Assembly: GCF_009746125.1 (NCBI RefSeq)
Contig: NZ_CP041352.1
Span: 2,402,436-2,466,435, forward strand
Reading direction: 5' to 3'
DNA length: 64,000 bases
Origin: Casimicrobium huifangae
GTDB lineage: Bacteria; Pseudomonadota; Gammaproteobacteria; Burkholderiales; Casimicrobiaceae
This document shows, piece after piece, positions 1-9,523 of the stretch. How positions within the stretch are numbered: the first letter of the stretch is position 1; every line of letters begins with the position of its first letter. The notes beneath the pieces are model-generated. The model saw only the letters and a program-made list of their open reading frames with translations, did no database searches and was not told the origin of the DNA. The translations under genes and the position numbers were made by a program.

Positions 1-70
1 TGGCTCCAGCGAGACCCGCAAGCGCCTGCTTGCACGCTGGGGCAGCGAAGTGACGAGCGCGCCGAAGTAA
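1..70 (+). CDS. C-terminal end of an unidentified protein (cut by window edge)
   Basis: An open frame runs into the window from the left and stops at TAA 68-70. The last 22 residues are basic then polar (GSSETRKRLLARWGSEVTSAPK). No family can be named from so short a tail. It is called because the frame is open to the edge and the IMPase gene on the same strand follows after a repeat-filled gap. Confidence 0.4.
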   Translation, partial: GSSETRKRLLARWGSEVTSAPK

Positions 71-81
71 AACCCGCCAAA

Positions 82-205
82 CCTCCCCTGCGAAGTAGGG
101 GAGGTGCCGCGCAGCGGCGGAGGGGTGTGCGTTGCGACGACTGCCGCGCCCTGCCGCCAACCCCTCTGTCGCCCTTGGCGACATCTCCCCTGCGGTGCAG
201 GGGAG
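82..205. repeat. Composite intergenic palindromic repeat (REP/BIME-like)
   Basis: Two short hairpins with related arms flank a GC-rich spacer: CCTCCCCT/AGGGGAGG at 82-89 and 97-104, and CTCCCCTGC/GCAGGGGAG at 185-193 and 197-205. The spacer also carries GGAGGGGTG and its near complement CAACCCCTC. This is the usual build of dispersed extragenic palindromic elements in GC-rich proteobacteria. A related unit sits inside hsdM at 27619-27657. It fills most of the gap before the IMPase gene. Confidence 0.65.
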
Positions 206-240
206 ACATCCAACTTGGCAATCGCCACCAGCAGATTTCA

Positions 241-1053
241 ATGCAATCCTCCGACATCGCTGCCCGCTACACGTTTGCCCGGCAACTAGCCCGCGAGGCC
301 GGCGAATTTGCCCACACCTATTTCGGCCGCCTGGACGAAATCACGGTCGAATCCAAGGGCACGCAGGATGAGGTGAGCGTCGCCGACCGCGATACCGAGG
401 CCTTCATTCGGCAGCGCATCGGCGAGGCCTTCCCCGGCGACGGCATCCTCGGCGAGGAAGGTGGTGACGACCGCGCGGGCAAGTCTGTCATCTGGGTCAT
501 CGACCCGATTGACGGCACCGCCTGCTTTGTCAACGCCATGTACACGTGGTGCGTATCGATCGCCGTCGTGGTTGACGGCGTGCCCACCATTGGCGCGGTG
601 TACGACCCGAACGCGAAAGAGCTTTTCCACGGCGTCGCCGGCGCGCACGCCAACGTCTCCGCAGGCGCCTGGGTCAACGACAAACCGGCCAAAGTAAAAG
701 ACGTCACCGACTTCAAGGGCGGCGTGCTGGGCGCAGGCTTCTCGCACCGCTCACAGCCCGACGAGTTCACGCCGTTCCTGCACCGCCTGCTCAGCCAGGG
801 CGGCATGTTCTATCGCAATGGCTCTGGCGCGCTGATGCTCTGCTACGTCGCGGCGGGCCGTCTGATCGGCTACTACGAGCCGCACATCAACTCGTGGGAC
901 TGCATTGCGGCTGTCGCCATCATCAACGCGGCAGGCGGCCGCTGCAACGACTTCCTGGCCAATGACGGCATGACCGAAGGCAATGCCATCCTTGCGGCCG
1001 GGCCCACGCTTTACCCCAAGCTGCTGACCATCACCGGGCACGCCCGCGCGTAA
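241..1053 (+). CDS. Inositol monophosphatase / histidinol-phosphatase family protein
   Basis: 270 residues, the normal length for the IMPase family of Mg-dependent phosphatases. Metal-site motifs are intact: GEE (Glu72), DPIDGT (Asp88, Asp91) and the C-terminal NSWD (Trp219-Asp220). Members hydrolyse inositol monophosphates, histidinol phosphate (HisN type) or 3'-phosphoadenosine phosphate, and sequence alone does not settle the substrate. It is cytosolic, with no signal peptide. The ATG at 241 is preferred because translation upstream of it would run through the intergenic repeat; the Shine-Dalgarno is weak. It converges on, and overlaps by 23 nt, the WYL regulator gene on the opposite strand. 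Confidence 0.9.
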   Translation: MQSSDIAARYTFARQLAREAGEFAHTYFGRLDEITVESKGTQDEVSVADRDTEAFIRQRIGEAFPGDGILGEEGGDDRAGKSVIWVIDPIDGTACFVNAMYTWCVSIAVVVDGVPTIGAVYDPNAKELFHGVAGAHANVSAGAWVNDKPAKVKDVTDFKGGVLGAGFSHRSQPDEFTPFLHRLLSQGGMFYRNGSGALMLCYVAAGRLIGYYEPHINSWDCIAAVAIINAAGGRCNDFLANDGMTEGNAILAAGPTLYPKLLTITGHARA

Positions 1054-2077
1054 CGCGCCGGGCGGCCTCACGCGTGACGCCCGCCGCGCCGTTCGCAGGC
1101 GGCGATGGATGCAGCGCAATCATCTGCGCTGCCAGCGCGCGAATCTCCGCACACAGCGCCTCCGGCGCCACCGCCACCACCTCGGGCGCGAGTCCGAGCA
1201 GCAGCCGCGCGGCGTGGTTCGCACTCTCAATGGGGAGCGTCAACGTCGCCCAGCCCTGCGCGTCGGGTGCATCTGCTGTCGCTACGGCTTTGGCGGCGAA
1301 GGCACCGAGCTCCGCCAGACGTCGGCGCCCTTCCCTGCTGGCCCGCAAGGTCGCGGTCTCCGGCCGCAGGCTGGCCTCAAAACGCATCACCGATTGCTGC
1401 CAGTAAGTGGCGAGATCAAATGCTGGTGGCCGCGTCACTGCCTCGTCGAGCACTTTGAAGTCCAGTATGTTGGCCACCTTGAACGAGCGGATCTGGCTGC
1501 CACTCGCATCCGAAGTGCTGTTGGCAACGAGATACCAGACACCCGCCTTCAGCACCAGGCCAAGCGGCCCCACGCGCCAGTCACGCTCGCCGGACCAGCT
1601 CTCGTAGCGCATCGTGAGCATCCGGCCGTCGAGCACCGCACGGGCAACCGGCGGCAATTGCGGCAATGGCTCGTTGTCGCGATACCAGTCCACCGGATCA
1701 AGGTGAAAGCGCTCGCCAATGCGCACGGCGCCAGCGCGCCCGTCCTCCGGTAACGCCGTCAGCAGCTTGCGTTGCGCCAGCGCTGCTGCTTGCCCGATGC
1801 CCAGCGCCCTCGCCGCTTCCGGCAAGCCCATCATCAGCATCGCCTCGGCTTCGTCGGCGGCGAGCCCGGTCAGTTGTGTGCGATAGCCACCGGTGAGCGC
1901 AAATCCGCCGCCCGGCCCGCGATCGCTGATCACCGGCACGCCCGCAGCCGCCAGCTCATCGACATCGCGGTAAATGGTGCGCACTGACACCTCGAACTCG
2001 GCCGCCAGCGCCTCGGCCGTCTGCCGGCCGCGCAGTTGCAACAGCATCAGGATGGAAAGCAGCCGGCTCGCGCGCAT
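1031..2077 (-). CDS. YafY-type transcriptional regulator (HTH + WYL domain)
   Basis: 348 residues. Residues 1-60 form a DeoR-like winged helix with the recognition segment VSVRTIYRDVDEL (30-42). A WYL domain follows, with the diagnostic Trp-Tyr-Leu at 181-183 in VWYLVA. WYL domains are SH3-like ligand-binding folds, and many YafY-type regulators sense nucleic acids or small ligands. The gene is divergent from the Tat-exported protein at 2168 with a 90-nt gap, so that gene and the coupled GFA gene are its most likely targets (inference). Confidence 0.9.
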   Translation of the reverse strand: MRASRLLSILMLLQLRGRQTAEALAAEFEVSVRTIYRDVDELAAAGVPVISDRGPGGGFALTGGYRTQLTGLAADEAEAMLMMGLPEAARALGIGQAAALAQRKLLTALPEDGRAGAVRIGERFHLDPVDWYRDNEPLPQLPPVARAVLDGRMLTMRYESWSGERDWRVGPLGLVLKAGVWYLVANSTSDASGSQIRSFKVANILDFKVLDEAVTRPPAFDLATYWQQSVMRFEASLRPETATLRASREGRRRLAELGAFAAKAVATADAPDAQGWATLTLPIESANHAARLLLGLAPEVVAVAPEALCAEIRALAAQMIALHPSPPANGAAGVTREAARRVTRGRAR

Positions 2078-2167
2078 GGCAGCACTTTACCGGAAATACC
2101 TGACACACCTTGGCAGGATTATTGGCAGACACTGGCAACATTCATTCGCAACCGATGAAGAACCACC

Positions 2168-2785
2168 ATGTCTGACCCAACCGCCGACACCGGCAACACC
2201 ACCCGTCGCCACCTGCTGCAGGCCGCAGCTGCTGGCGCCATCGCGCAACTCACGTGCGCCGGTGCCCACGCGCAGCCCCCTTCGGCGCCAGCAGCGCCGC
2301 CTGCCACACCGGTACCGCCGAAGACCACACCCGGCAAGCCCGGTGACTTCGACTTTCTCACCGGCAACTGGAAAATCTGGAACCGCAAGCTGAAGGCGGG
2401 CGCGACGAAAGAATGGGACGAATTCCCAGGCGAAGCAATGGTCTGGAGCATTCTCGGCGGCGTTGTCAGCATCGAGGAGCTGCGCATCCCGGCGCGCAAC
2501 TTCACCGGCATGGGCCTGCGCGTGCTTGACCTCGAAAAGCGCGTCTGGAGTGACTACTGGCTGAACGCCAAGGTCGGCCAGCTCGGCAGCGAGGGCGTGC
2601 GCGGCAGCTTTGAGAACGGCGCCGGCATCTTCATCTCGGACGACAGCGAAGACGGCAAACCAGTGCAATATCGTGGCCTGTGGGACGGCATCAGCAAAAC
2701 CACCTGCCGCTGGAGCCAGGCCGTCTCGCGCGATGGCGGCAAGACCTGGAGCGACTTGTGGCTGATGCAGTGGACGCGCGTGTGA
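2168..2785 (+). CDS. Tat-exported DUF1579-like protein
   Basis: 205 residues. The N-terminus has a twin-arginine signal (Arg13-Arg14 then HLLQAAAAGA, likely cleavage after AHA at 35), followed by a Pro/Ala linker. The mature part starts with FDFLTGNWKIWNRKL, the FDFxxGxW opening of DUF1579-like lipocalin-fold proteins, and also has a C-terminal WDG and DGGKTWSDLW segment. Function unknown; a periplasmic location is inferred. Its TGA overlaps the GTG of the next gene. The gene at 11184 has the same FDFWLGEW opening, so the window holds two relatives. Confidence 0.75.
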   Translation: MSDPTADTGNTTRRHLLQAAAAGAIAQLTCAGAHAQPPSAPAAPPATPVPPKTTPGKPGDFDFLTGNWKIWNRKLKAGATKEWDEFPGEAMVWSILGGVVSIEELRIPARNFTGMGLRVLDLEKRVWSDYWLNAKVGQLGSEGVRGSFENGAGIFISDDSEDGKPVQYRGLWDGISKTTCRWSQAVSRDGGKTWSDLWLMQWTRV

Positions 2786-3342
2786 ACAAGGCCGCGCCGG
2801 AGCCGCCCTTCGACGGCGGCTGCGCCTGCGGGGCCGTGCGCTACCGCATGCACGCGCGTCCGATGTACGTGCACTGCTGCCACTGCACGCGCTGCCAGCG
2901 CGAGACGGGCAGCCCGTTCGCCCACCAAGCGATGATCGAATTCACCGCGTTTTCGCTGCTGTGCGGTGAGCCAGAGTACGTGCCGGTGCCCACCGACAGC
3001 GGCAACAAGCACTGGGTCGCGCGCTGTCCGGATTGCAAGACAGCGATGTGGAACGAGCACGGCACCCGCAAGGCAATCACGCGCTACGTGCGCGTGGGCA
3101 CGCTTGACGCGCCCGAGGCATGCCCACCGCTCGCCCACATCTTCACCCGGTCGAAGCAGCCGTGGCTGGCGCTGCCCGAGGGCAGCAAGCAATACCCGGC
3201 CTACTACGACGCCAGCAAGGCCTGGCCAAAGGCGAGCCTGGAGCGCTACGCAGCTGCAAAGGCCGCCCGCGCACAGGAACGCGTCAACGAGCGAACGCAG
3301 CGCGCCAGCCGCAAATCCAGGCAATCTTCGAAGGCCGAATGA
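2782..3342 (+). CDS. GFA-domain (CENP-V / glutathione-dependent formaldehyde-activating-like) zinc protein
   Basis: About 186 residues from GTG 2782, which overlaps the previous TGA (GTGA), so translation is probably coupled. A longer in-frame start at 2680 would lie wholly inside the upstream gene and gives no family residues. Zinc-ligand cysteines follow the GFA pattern: Cys14-x-Cys16 (GGCACG), Cys32/33/35/38 (HCCHCTRCQ) and Cys82-xx-Cys85 (RCPDC). The family includes Gfa, which binds the glutathione-formaldehyde adduct, but most members have no assigned substrate. The tail is Arg/Lys/Ser-rich. Confidence 0.85.
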   Translation: MNKAAPEPPFDGGCACGAVRYRMHARPMYVHCCHCTRCQRETGSPFAHQAMIEFTAFSLLCGEPEYVPVPTDSGNKHWVARCPDCKTAMWNEHGTRKAITRYVRVGTLDAPEACPPLAHIFTRSKQPWLALPEGSKQYPAYYDASKAWPKASLERYAAAKAARAQERVNERTQRASRKSRQSSKAE

Positions 3343-3390
3343 GCATCAGAATTTGTCCAGAATGACGATTAAATAAGGGATCCGCGCTGC

Positions 3391-3410
3391 GTTTGGCGGA
3401 AAGTCGACTC
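3391..3410 (-). repeat. Copy 1 of intergenic motif AGTCGACTT-N2-3-GC[CA][AG]AAA
   Basis: On the minus strand the site reads GAGTCGACTTTCCGCCAAAC. It lies in the 168-nt convergent gap between the GFA gene and the gene at 3511. Three more copies, all intergenic, occur at 20147, 42975 and 52684. Its core is the palindrome AGTCGACT. Confidence 0.45.
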
Positions 3411-3510
3411 GTGAGTAAATTGATGCCTGAGCCCCGTACATTCAAGCGTTTCAGGAAAAAGTCGAACGACTCCGGCGGCAGCTCTGTCCACACCGCAACG
3501 GCCCGTAGCG

Positions 3511-3801
3511 CTACATGATCACCCGCACCGCCCGCGAGACAAAGCGGAACACCTCGGCCAGCTTGCCGGGCGGCGGCTTGGCCGGCGCCTTGGTGGTGAC
3601 CGCCACACCGATCAGGATCAACGCAGTGCGTGCCTGCCCCTCCGTCATCTGGTGCTGCGCCGCGTAGCTCTTCACCATCAGGTTGGCCCACTGTTCACCG
3701 GCCATGTCCTGAGCCTGTCCGACCGCGCCGCGCACGCCGGCCACGCGGTCCTGAATCGCCCACTTGATCTCGTTGAACAGCCGTTCCACCTCATGTGCCA
3801 T
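3511..3801 (-). CDS. Hypothetical protein, 96 aa
   Basis: The start at 3801 (MAHEVERLFNEIKW) is preferred over longer in-frame starts because AGGGGAAG stands just upstream of it. The protein has an amphipathic N-terminal helical half, then a QMTEGQARTALILIGVAV segment and a basic C-terminus (VSRAVRVIM). No family recognised and no signal peptide. A hydrophobic patch at about 60-68 is too short for a clear membrane span. It stands alone, convergent with the GFA gene. Confidence 0.5.
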   Translation of the reverse strand: MAHEVERLFNEIKWAIQDRVAGVRGAVGQAQDMAGEQWANLMVKSYAAQHQMTEGQARTALILIGVAVTTKAPAKPPPGKLAEVFRFVSRAVRVIM

Positions 3802-4096
3802 TGCGCTTCCCCTCATCGTTGTGCGCCCCACTCTGGCGCCTGCGATCCGAACGACCGCCGCAGCATTCTGTGCAGCGCCGATTCGGCAGCAAAGTAACAA
3901 GGCGTTACACCGGGCAGTTAGACAGGTAACGCTTTGTAGCCTGGCGGCTGCGAACTCCCGTAGCCTCGATGCAGCGGAGCGGAATCGAGGACCGCACAGC
4001 GCCGGAGTGGACAACTCTGGAGCGCCCACTCTCCACGTCGCCCCGCCACCCGGCATAACATCGCCGTTTTGCTTCTACCGTCTGGAAGGCCTAGCA
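3802..4096. other. Intergenic region between divergent genes with one hairpin
   Basis: A 295-nt divergent gap serving as promoter region for the 96-aa gene (left) and the oxidoreductase (right). The only clear structure is the inverted repeat at 3964-3990. No convincing -35/-10 pair was picked out. Confidence 0.4.
3964..3990. repeat. Short dispersed-type palindrome
   Basis: CCTCGAT (3964-3970) and ATCGAGG (3984-3990) pair around a 13-nt loop, GCAGCGGAGCGGA. The layout resembles the GTAGCC...GAATC intergenic palindromes common in proteobacterial genomes. No second copy was found in this window. Confidence 0.4.
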
Positions 4097-5140
<1,044 letters not shown>

Positions 5141-5235
5141 CGAGCTCCTTTGGCACTTGTCGTAGCTCATGAAAACAAACGCCTCTCGCTGCTGCGACTG
5201 ATCATGACATTTCGAACTTCATTTCTATTTGAAAA

Positions 5236-6522
5236 ATGAACAATTGGTCAGAAGCGAAGGTTTGGTCAGATTCGTGGAATGCCCAACATGCTCTTGACGG
5301 AGGTGGGCAAGCGTCCACCAAACTGGTGAAAAGCAAGTCAACGGGAGAGACGGCTTTTCTAAAGGTACTTAATCGTCAAGACGACACCGAAAGGCGTGCG
5401 CGGTTCTTTAGGGAAGCTACCGCATACGCGACAACTAATCACAAGCGAATTCCGAATCTGGTTCAAAGCAACGCCCATCGACATGATGATCGCGACTTCA
5501 AACTCTACATAGTTACTGATTTCGTCGATGGGCCGACACTGAGCAAGTACATAGGTGAGAACGGCGCCATTCGATTTGCTGACGCTGTATCACTTCTTAG
5601 CGGACTAAGTGACGCTGTTTCATGTTGTCACGCGAACGGATGGGTTCATCGCGACATCAAGCCTGACAACATAATCCTAAAGTCATCAGACTTTGGTGCT
5701 CCAATGCTCTTGGATTTCGGAGTTGGCTATAAAGAGGGCATAGTCAACAATTTTGAGACCGAAAATTCTCAGGAGCTCGGCAACCGTTTCTTGCGATTGC
5801 CGGAAATGAGTGCTGGCAGTGCGTCGAAACAAGATCCGCGAACAGATATTTCGTTTCTAGGCGGCATCCTGTTCTACGTGCTAACGGAAATTGTCCCGTC
5901 GGTACTTGTCGATGAAAACGGGCGCATGCCACATCAGCGAAAGGACTCGGTGGAACGGCTCTCTGACTGCTTCGCAGGAAGTCCTCAACCATTACTCGCA
6001 TTTTTTGATCAATGCTTCGCGCAGAAGTTAACTGGGCGGTTTGCTGATATAGGGCAAATGCAACTATCGCTAGGTCGGCTTGCTGCACTGCATGCAAAAC
6101 CAAATGCAACTGAGGAAAAAATTACCATCGAACAGATTGCAGCTTTGCTGGACACGCAGGTGAATCGAGAGCTACAGCGTAACAAGACGCTCTACGATCT
6201 AGCGATGAATCAGATACAAATAGCTCATTCAAAAATTGGCAAAGCGGTCAGTCCAACCTTCGTTACATATCAAACTGGCTACGTCAATTTTTCGGAGGGA
6301 CTACGGAACGACCTTGGATTCACGCACTTTGCTACCCATGAACATCGTTTCGTTCTGTCGTGGCACATAAAAATTGTCGGCGAAGAACTCTTAGTTGCAG
6401 CCAATGACATTACCGTTTACCGGACGGAGCTCGATGCGCCAGTGTTTTCATCCGAGTTCGCGAAGACAATCGAAGAACTTTATCTGAAGGGTCTAATGAC
6501 ACTCACAAAGAAGACACTGTAG
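5236..6522 (+). CDS. Serine/threonine protein kinase with unidentified C-terminal domain
   Basis: 428 residues. The Hanks kinase core is intact: Gly-rich loop near GGGQ (22-25), ATP Lys43 (FLKVL), helix-C Glu60, catalytic HRDIKPDN (138-145), LLDFG (158-162) and LPE (188-190). Residues about 300-428 form a second region with no recognised family and no membrane span, unlike typical PknB-type receptors. Base composition is clearly AT-richer than the neighbours, with many A/T-ending codons, which suggests recent transfer. Next to it is an ORF6N gene, a phage-type domain. A role in defence or stress signalling is possible but only inferred. Confidence 0.85.
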   Translation: MNNWSEAKVWSDSWNAQHALDGGGQASTKLVKSKSTGETAFLKVLNRQDDTERRARFFREATAYATTNHKRIPNLVQSNAHRHDDRDFKLYIVTDFVDGPTLSKYIGENGAIRFADAVSLLSGLSDAVSCCHANGWVHRDIKPDNIILKSSDFGAPMLLDFGVGYKEGIVNNFETENSQELGNRFLRLPEMSAGSASKQDPRTDISFLGGILFYVLTEIVPSVLVDENGRMPHQRKDSVERLSDCFAGSPQPLLAFFDQCFAQKLTGRFADIGQMQLSLGRLAALHAKPNATEEKITIEQIAALLDTQVNRELQRNKTLYDLAMNQIQIAHSKIGKAVSPTFVTYQTGYVNFSEGLRNDLGFTHFATHEHRFVLSWHIKIVGEELLVAANDITVYRTELDAPVFSSEFAKTIEELYLKGLMTLTKKTL

Positions 6523-6656
6523 AAGAAGATGAAGGGGACCAGCTAGGTAGAGCGGAAACGCGAAACGACATTCGCCATCGTTGGCCCACTCGCTAACCGT
6601 GAATTTCCTGCTATGCAGAATCTCGCGACCAGTGCATGACGCTCCGCGTAAGCACC

Positions 6657-7211
6657 CTACGCCCCATCCTCCGGCACAACAAATCCGATTGGTCGTTTCT
6701 TCGCCGTACTCTCTGGTGGTTGCATCAATGCACGAAGCGTATTGAGAATTCCGGTAATCGCCTGATCGTGCGTCGAGAGCTTTTGAGATAGGCGCTTATC
6801 CAGCTCGGCCAGCTGCTGAGCCAGTTGCTCGTTCGCCGCAAGCAGGCCGCGCAATTGAACGAATGCCCGAACGACGTATAGCGAAACCTCTACCGCACGG
6901 GAACTGTTGAGCACGGACGCGGCCTGCAGCGCACCGTGCTCGGTAAACACCAACGGTAATTTGCGACGACCGCCATGACCCAACGTCGTTGCCCCTTCGT
7001 TTGATGTCGCAAATTGCGACATCAAAGCCTTGAACTCATCCTCACGTACCTGAAACATGAAATCAGCGGGGAAGCGATCAGGATTGCGTCGTACCTGCTC
7101 ATTGAGGCGACGCGTTTCAACGCCGTAAAGCGCAGCCAAATCAGAGTCCAGCATCACGCGTTGACCACGCAACGTGATGATTCTGCTGGTTATAGACTCA
7201 ATCTGAAACAT
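6657..7211 (-). CDS. ORF6N-domain DNA-binding protein
   Basis: 184 residues. Residues 4-95 match the ORF6N domain: IITLRGQRVMLDSDLAALYG (11-30), RRLNEQVRRNPDRFPADFMF (34-53) and LPLVFTEHGALQAASVL (85-101). A Gln/Leu-rich coiled-coil segment follows (about 123-145), then a Pro/Lys tail. The domain is known mainly from phages, prophages and mobile regions, where it is thought to bind DNA. The gene is convergent with the kinase across 134 nt in which I see nothing else. Confidence 0.85.
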   Translation of the reverse strand: MFQIESITSRIITLRGQRVMLDSDLAALYGVETRRLNEQVRRNPDRFPADFMFQVREDEFKALMSQFATSNEGATTLGHGGRRKLPLVFTEHGALQAASVLNSSRAVEVSLYVVRAFVQLRGLLAANEQLAQQLAELDKRLSQKLSTHDQAITGILNTLRALMQPPESTAKKRPIGFVVPEDGA

Positions 7212-7294
7212 TGTTTATTTATACAGTCTCAACGTTGGCCGTAGTTGACAGAGCTCACTCGTCCGCGCTCGAAAGCGTTAAAGTGCCAAACTAA

Positions 7295-8455
7295 ATGCTT
7301 AAGTCCACCGCCGCCACCAACGATTTGACACGCGCCTGCGTGCTGCAGCGCGAGGGTAACGTGGCGTCCGCGCAGGCGCTGTGTCGCCTGGTGCTGGCGC
7401 GGCAGCCGGATCAGTTCGATGCGTTGTGCCTGCTGGGCCGACTGCTGGTGCAGAGCGAACACTTCGGCGAGGCCGTCCTGTTGCTGCGTCGCGCTGCTTC
7501 ACTTGGCGCGACTGATGCGGAGACAAATCAGTATCTGGCACGCGCGCTCATCGGGTTGGGCCGCGACGACGAAGCGATTGCGGTGCTCAAGACTGCACTG
7601 CGAGGAAGCCACACGCATGTACCGATGATCAAGCTGCTGGCGAGCGCGTTGCAACGTTGTGCGCGTTGCGACGAGGCGCGCGCGCTGCTCGGTGACGCGT
7701 TGTTTCGTGTTGGTGCCGCGACGGCCGCCACGGACCTGCTCGAGCACTGGGCTCGTCTGCTGCCGGATGACCCTGTGCCAGCGCATCGACTGGCCGCCAT
7801 GCGCGGAGAAGCGCCGCCCGAGCGAGCCGCCGACGGCTACGTGACCTACCTCTTCGACCGCTATGCAGATACGTTCGATGAATCCCTCCAGGGCCTTGGC
7901 TATCAAGGGCCAGCGTTGGCCACAAAGTTGCTGCAAGCGGCAGCGTTCACGCCTGACAAGCAGCTGGACATTCTCGACGCAGGCTGCGGCACAGGACTCA
8001 GCGCATCCGCCCTGCAGCCTTTTGCGGCGCACTTGACCGGTGTCGATCTGTCGCCAGCGATGGTAGAGAAGGCACGCCAGCGCGGCGGTTATGACGCGCT
8101 GGTGGTCGCCGAACTGACCGACTATCTGGGCCGTCACACCGCGCAGTTTGATCTGATCGTCGCGATGGACACGCTCAACTACTTTGGCGAGTTGAGCACC
8201 GTATTCCGCAACGCAGCGCATGCACTGCGTCCGACCGGATGCTTCGCTTTCACGCTCGAGAAGGCAGACACTGCCGCGCCCGGCTATCAGCTGAATGCCA
8301 ACGCAAGATACAGTCACACAACGGCGTATGTCGAACAACAGCTGGCAAACACCGGCTTCATCATTCAAGCGATGGATGCCGCAGTTCTTCGCCACAACGA
8401 CGACGAGCCAGTGCATGGACTGGTCGTGCTCGCTCGTCGCGGCGCTGTCACATGA
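7295..8455 (+). CDS. TPR-repeat SAM-dependent methyltransferase
   Basis: 386 residues. Residues 1-170 are helical repeats of TPR type (ARQPDQFDALCLLGRLLVQS, 35-54, and GRDDEAIAVLKTALRG, 89-104). A class I methyltransferase domain follows, with SAM motif I LDAGCGTG (227-234) and the acidic residue in GVDLS (249-253). The linker DGYVTYLFDRYADTFDESL (180-198) is typical of TPR-methyltransferase fusions. The target is unknown; such proteins may act on other proteins or small metabolites. The Cys-rich CARCDEAR inside the TPR part is unusual. No Shine-Dalgarno was seen. Confidence 0.85.
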   Translation: MLKSTAATNDLTRACVLQREGNVASAQALCRLVLARQPDQFDALCLLGRLLVQSEHFGEAVLLLRRAASLGATDAETNQYLARALIGLGRDDEAIAVLKTALRGSHTHVPMIKLLASALQRCARCDEARALLGDALFRVGAATAATDLLEHWARLLPDDPVPAHRLAAMRGEAPPERAADGYVTYLFDRYADTFDESLQGLGYQGPALATKLLQAAAFTPDKQLDILDAGCGTGLSASALQPFAAHLTGVDLSPAMVEKARQRGGYDALVVAELTDYLGRHTAQFDLIVAMDTLNYFGELSTVFRNAAHALRPTGCFAFTLEKADTAAPGYQLNANARYSHTTAYVEQQLANTGFIIQAMDAAVLRHNDDEPVHGLVVLARRGAVT

Positions 8456-8549
8456 CATCTGTTGGTCACGCTCCCCAAGAACGGTGCAACCGGGGGTGCT
8501 GGGAACGTTGCGGCCTACATAATGCGCTAATCACCCCTGGAGCACGTCC

Positions 8550-9473
8550 ATGAAGGCAACCGCTTCAACTTTCGCCCTCTCCCTCGCGCTAAGCGCCCTC
8601 GCCCCTGCCACTGCGCAAAATCTGTGGAGTGTTTACAACAACACTTTGAAAGACGCGAAGTACGTCGACCTCACCCACGCCTTCCACCCCGCGCAGGCAG
8701 TGTGGCCGGGGTTTGGCAACGCGAAATTCAAGCCGTCGATCGCCGGGCGCACCTTTGAAGGGTTCGCGAAAGAAGGCGATGAATTCAGCTACGGTACACA
8801 CGGGTTTGTGGCTACCGCCTATGAGCTGACCACCGATCAATACGGTACCCAGCTTGATCCGCCGGCGCACTTCAGTCCGCTGGGCGCGACGATCAGTGAT
8901 TTGCCGCCGACCTACGCCGTGCGGCCGCTGGTGGTGATCAACATCGCCGACAAGGTGGCGAAGGATGTTAACTATCACATGACGGTGGCGGACATCGCGC
9001 AATGGGAGAAGCACCACGGGCGCATCCCGGAAGGCTCGGTGGTGATGGTGCGCTCGGACTGGTACAAGAAGTGGGACGACCCGCAGCGCTTCCAGAGCCG
9101 CCCGCACCCAGGCGTTCAACTGGAGGCGATCAAGTTCCTGCATCTGCAGCGTAAGATTCTCTTCCACGGCCACGAGCCACTGGATACCGACACCACGCCC
9201 GATTTCGCCAGCGAGACGTGGATCCTGAAGAATGACTACACGCAGGCCGAGGGTGTGGCCAATCTCGACAAGGTACCAGAGAAAGGCGCGCTGATCGCCA
9301 TCGGCTTCGCCAAACCGCTCGGTGGAACTGGCGGATTCGCGCGCTACATTGCCATCGCGCCGAAGACCTGGAAACACGGCGTCACCATCAAGGAAGCCCC
9401 AGGCGCCCCGTTGCCGCAGCAAGCGCATCCCCTCAAGCGAGACGCCAATGGCGTCATGCGGCCGACACCGTAG
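8550..9473 (+). CDS. Secreted cyclase-family (kynurenine-formamidase-like) protein with altered metal motif
   Basis: 307 residues with a Sec signal peptide (cleavage near TAQ, about 23) and GGAG upstream of the ATG. The cyclase family (PF04199) includes metal-dependent kynurenine formamidase. The family opening VDLTHAF (39-45) and the PPAHF and HGHEPLDTD segments are present. The canonical metal motif HxGTHxD reads QYGTQLD here (97-103), so both ligand histidines are glutamines while Asp103 and His107 remain. Either this subfamily binds metal differently or the protein is not a classical amidohydrolase. Periplasmic. Confidence 0.8.
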   Translation: MKATASTFALSLALSALAPATAQNLWSVYNNTLKDAKYVDLTHAFHPAQAVWPGFGNAKFKPSIAGRTFEGFAKEGDEFSYGTHGFVATAYELTTDQYGTQLDPPAHFSPLGATISDLPPTYAVRPLVVINIADKVAKDVNYHMTVADIAQWEKHHGRIPEGSVVMVRSDWYKKWDDPQRFQSRPHPGVQLEAIKFLHLQRKILFHGHEPLDTDTTPDFASETWILKNDYTQAEGVANLDKVPEKGALIAIGFAKPLGGTGGFARYIAIAPKTWKHGVTIKEAPGAPLPQQAHPLKRDANGVMRPTP

Positions 9474-9523
9474 CCCGGTCGCTGGCGCTTACGGCGCCTT
9501 GAAACCATCATCATCAGCACGAA

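Noticed and set aside
5236..7211. Prophage or integrative element around the kinase and ORF6N genes
   Set aside because: No integrase, structural phage gene, attachment-site repeat or tRNA junction is present within reach.
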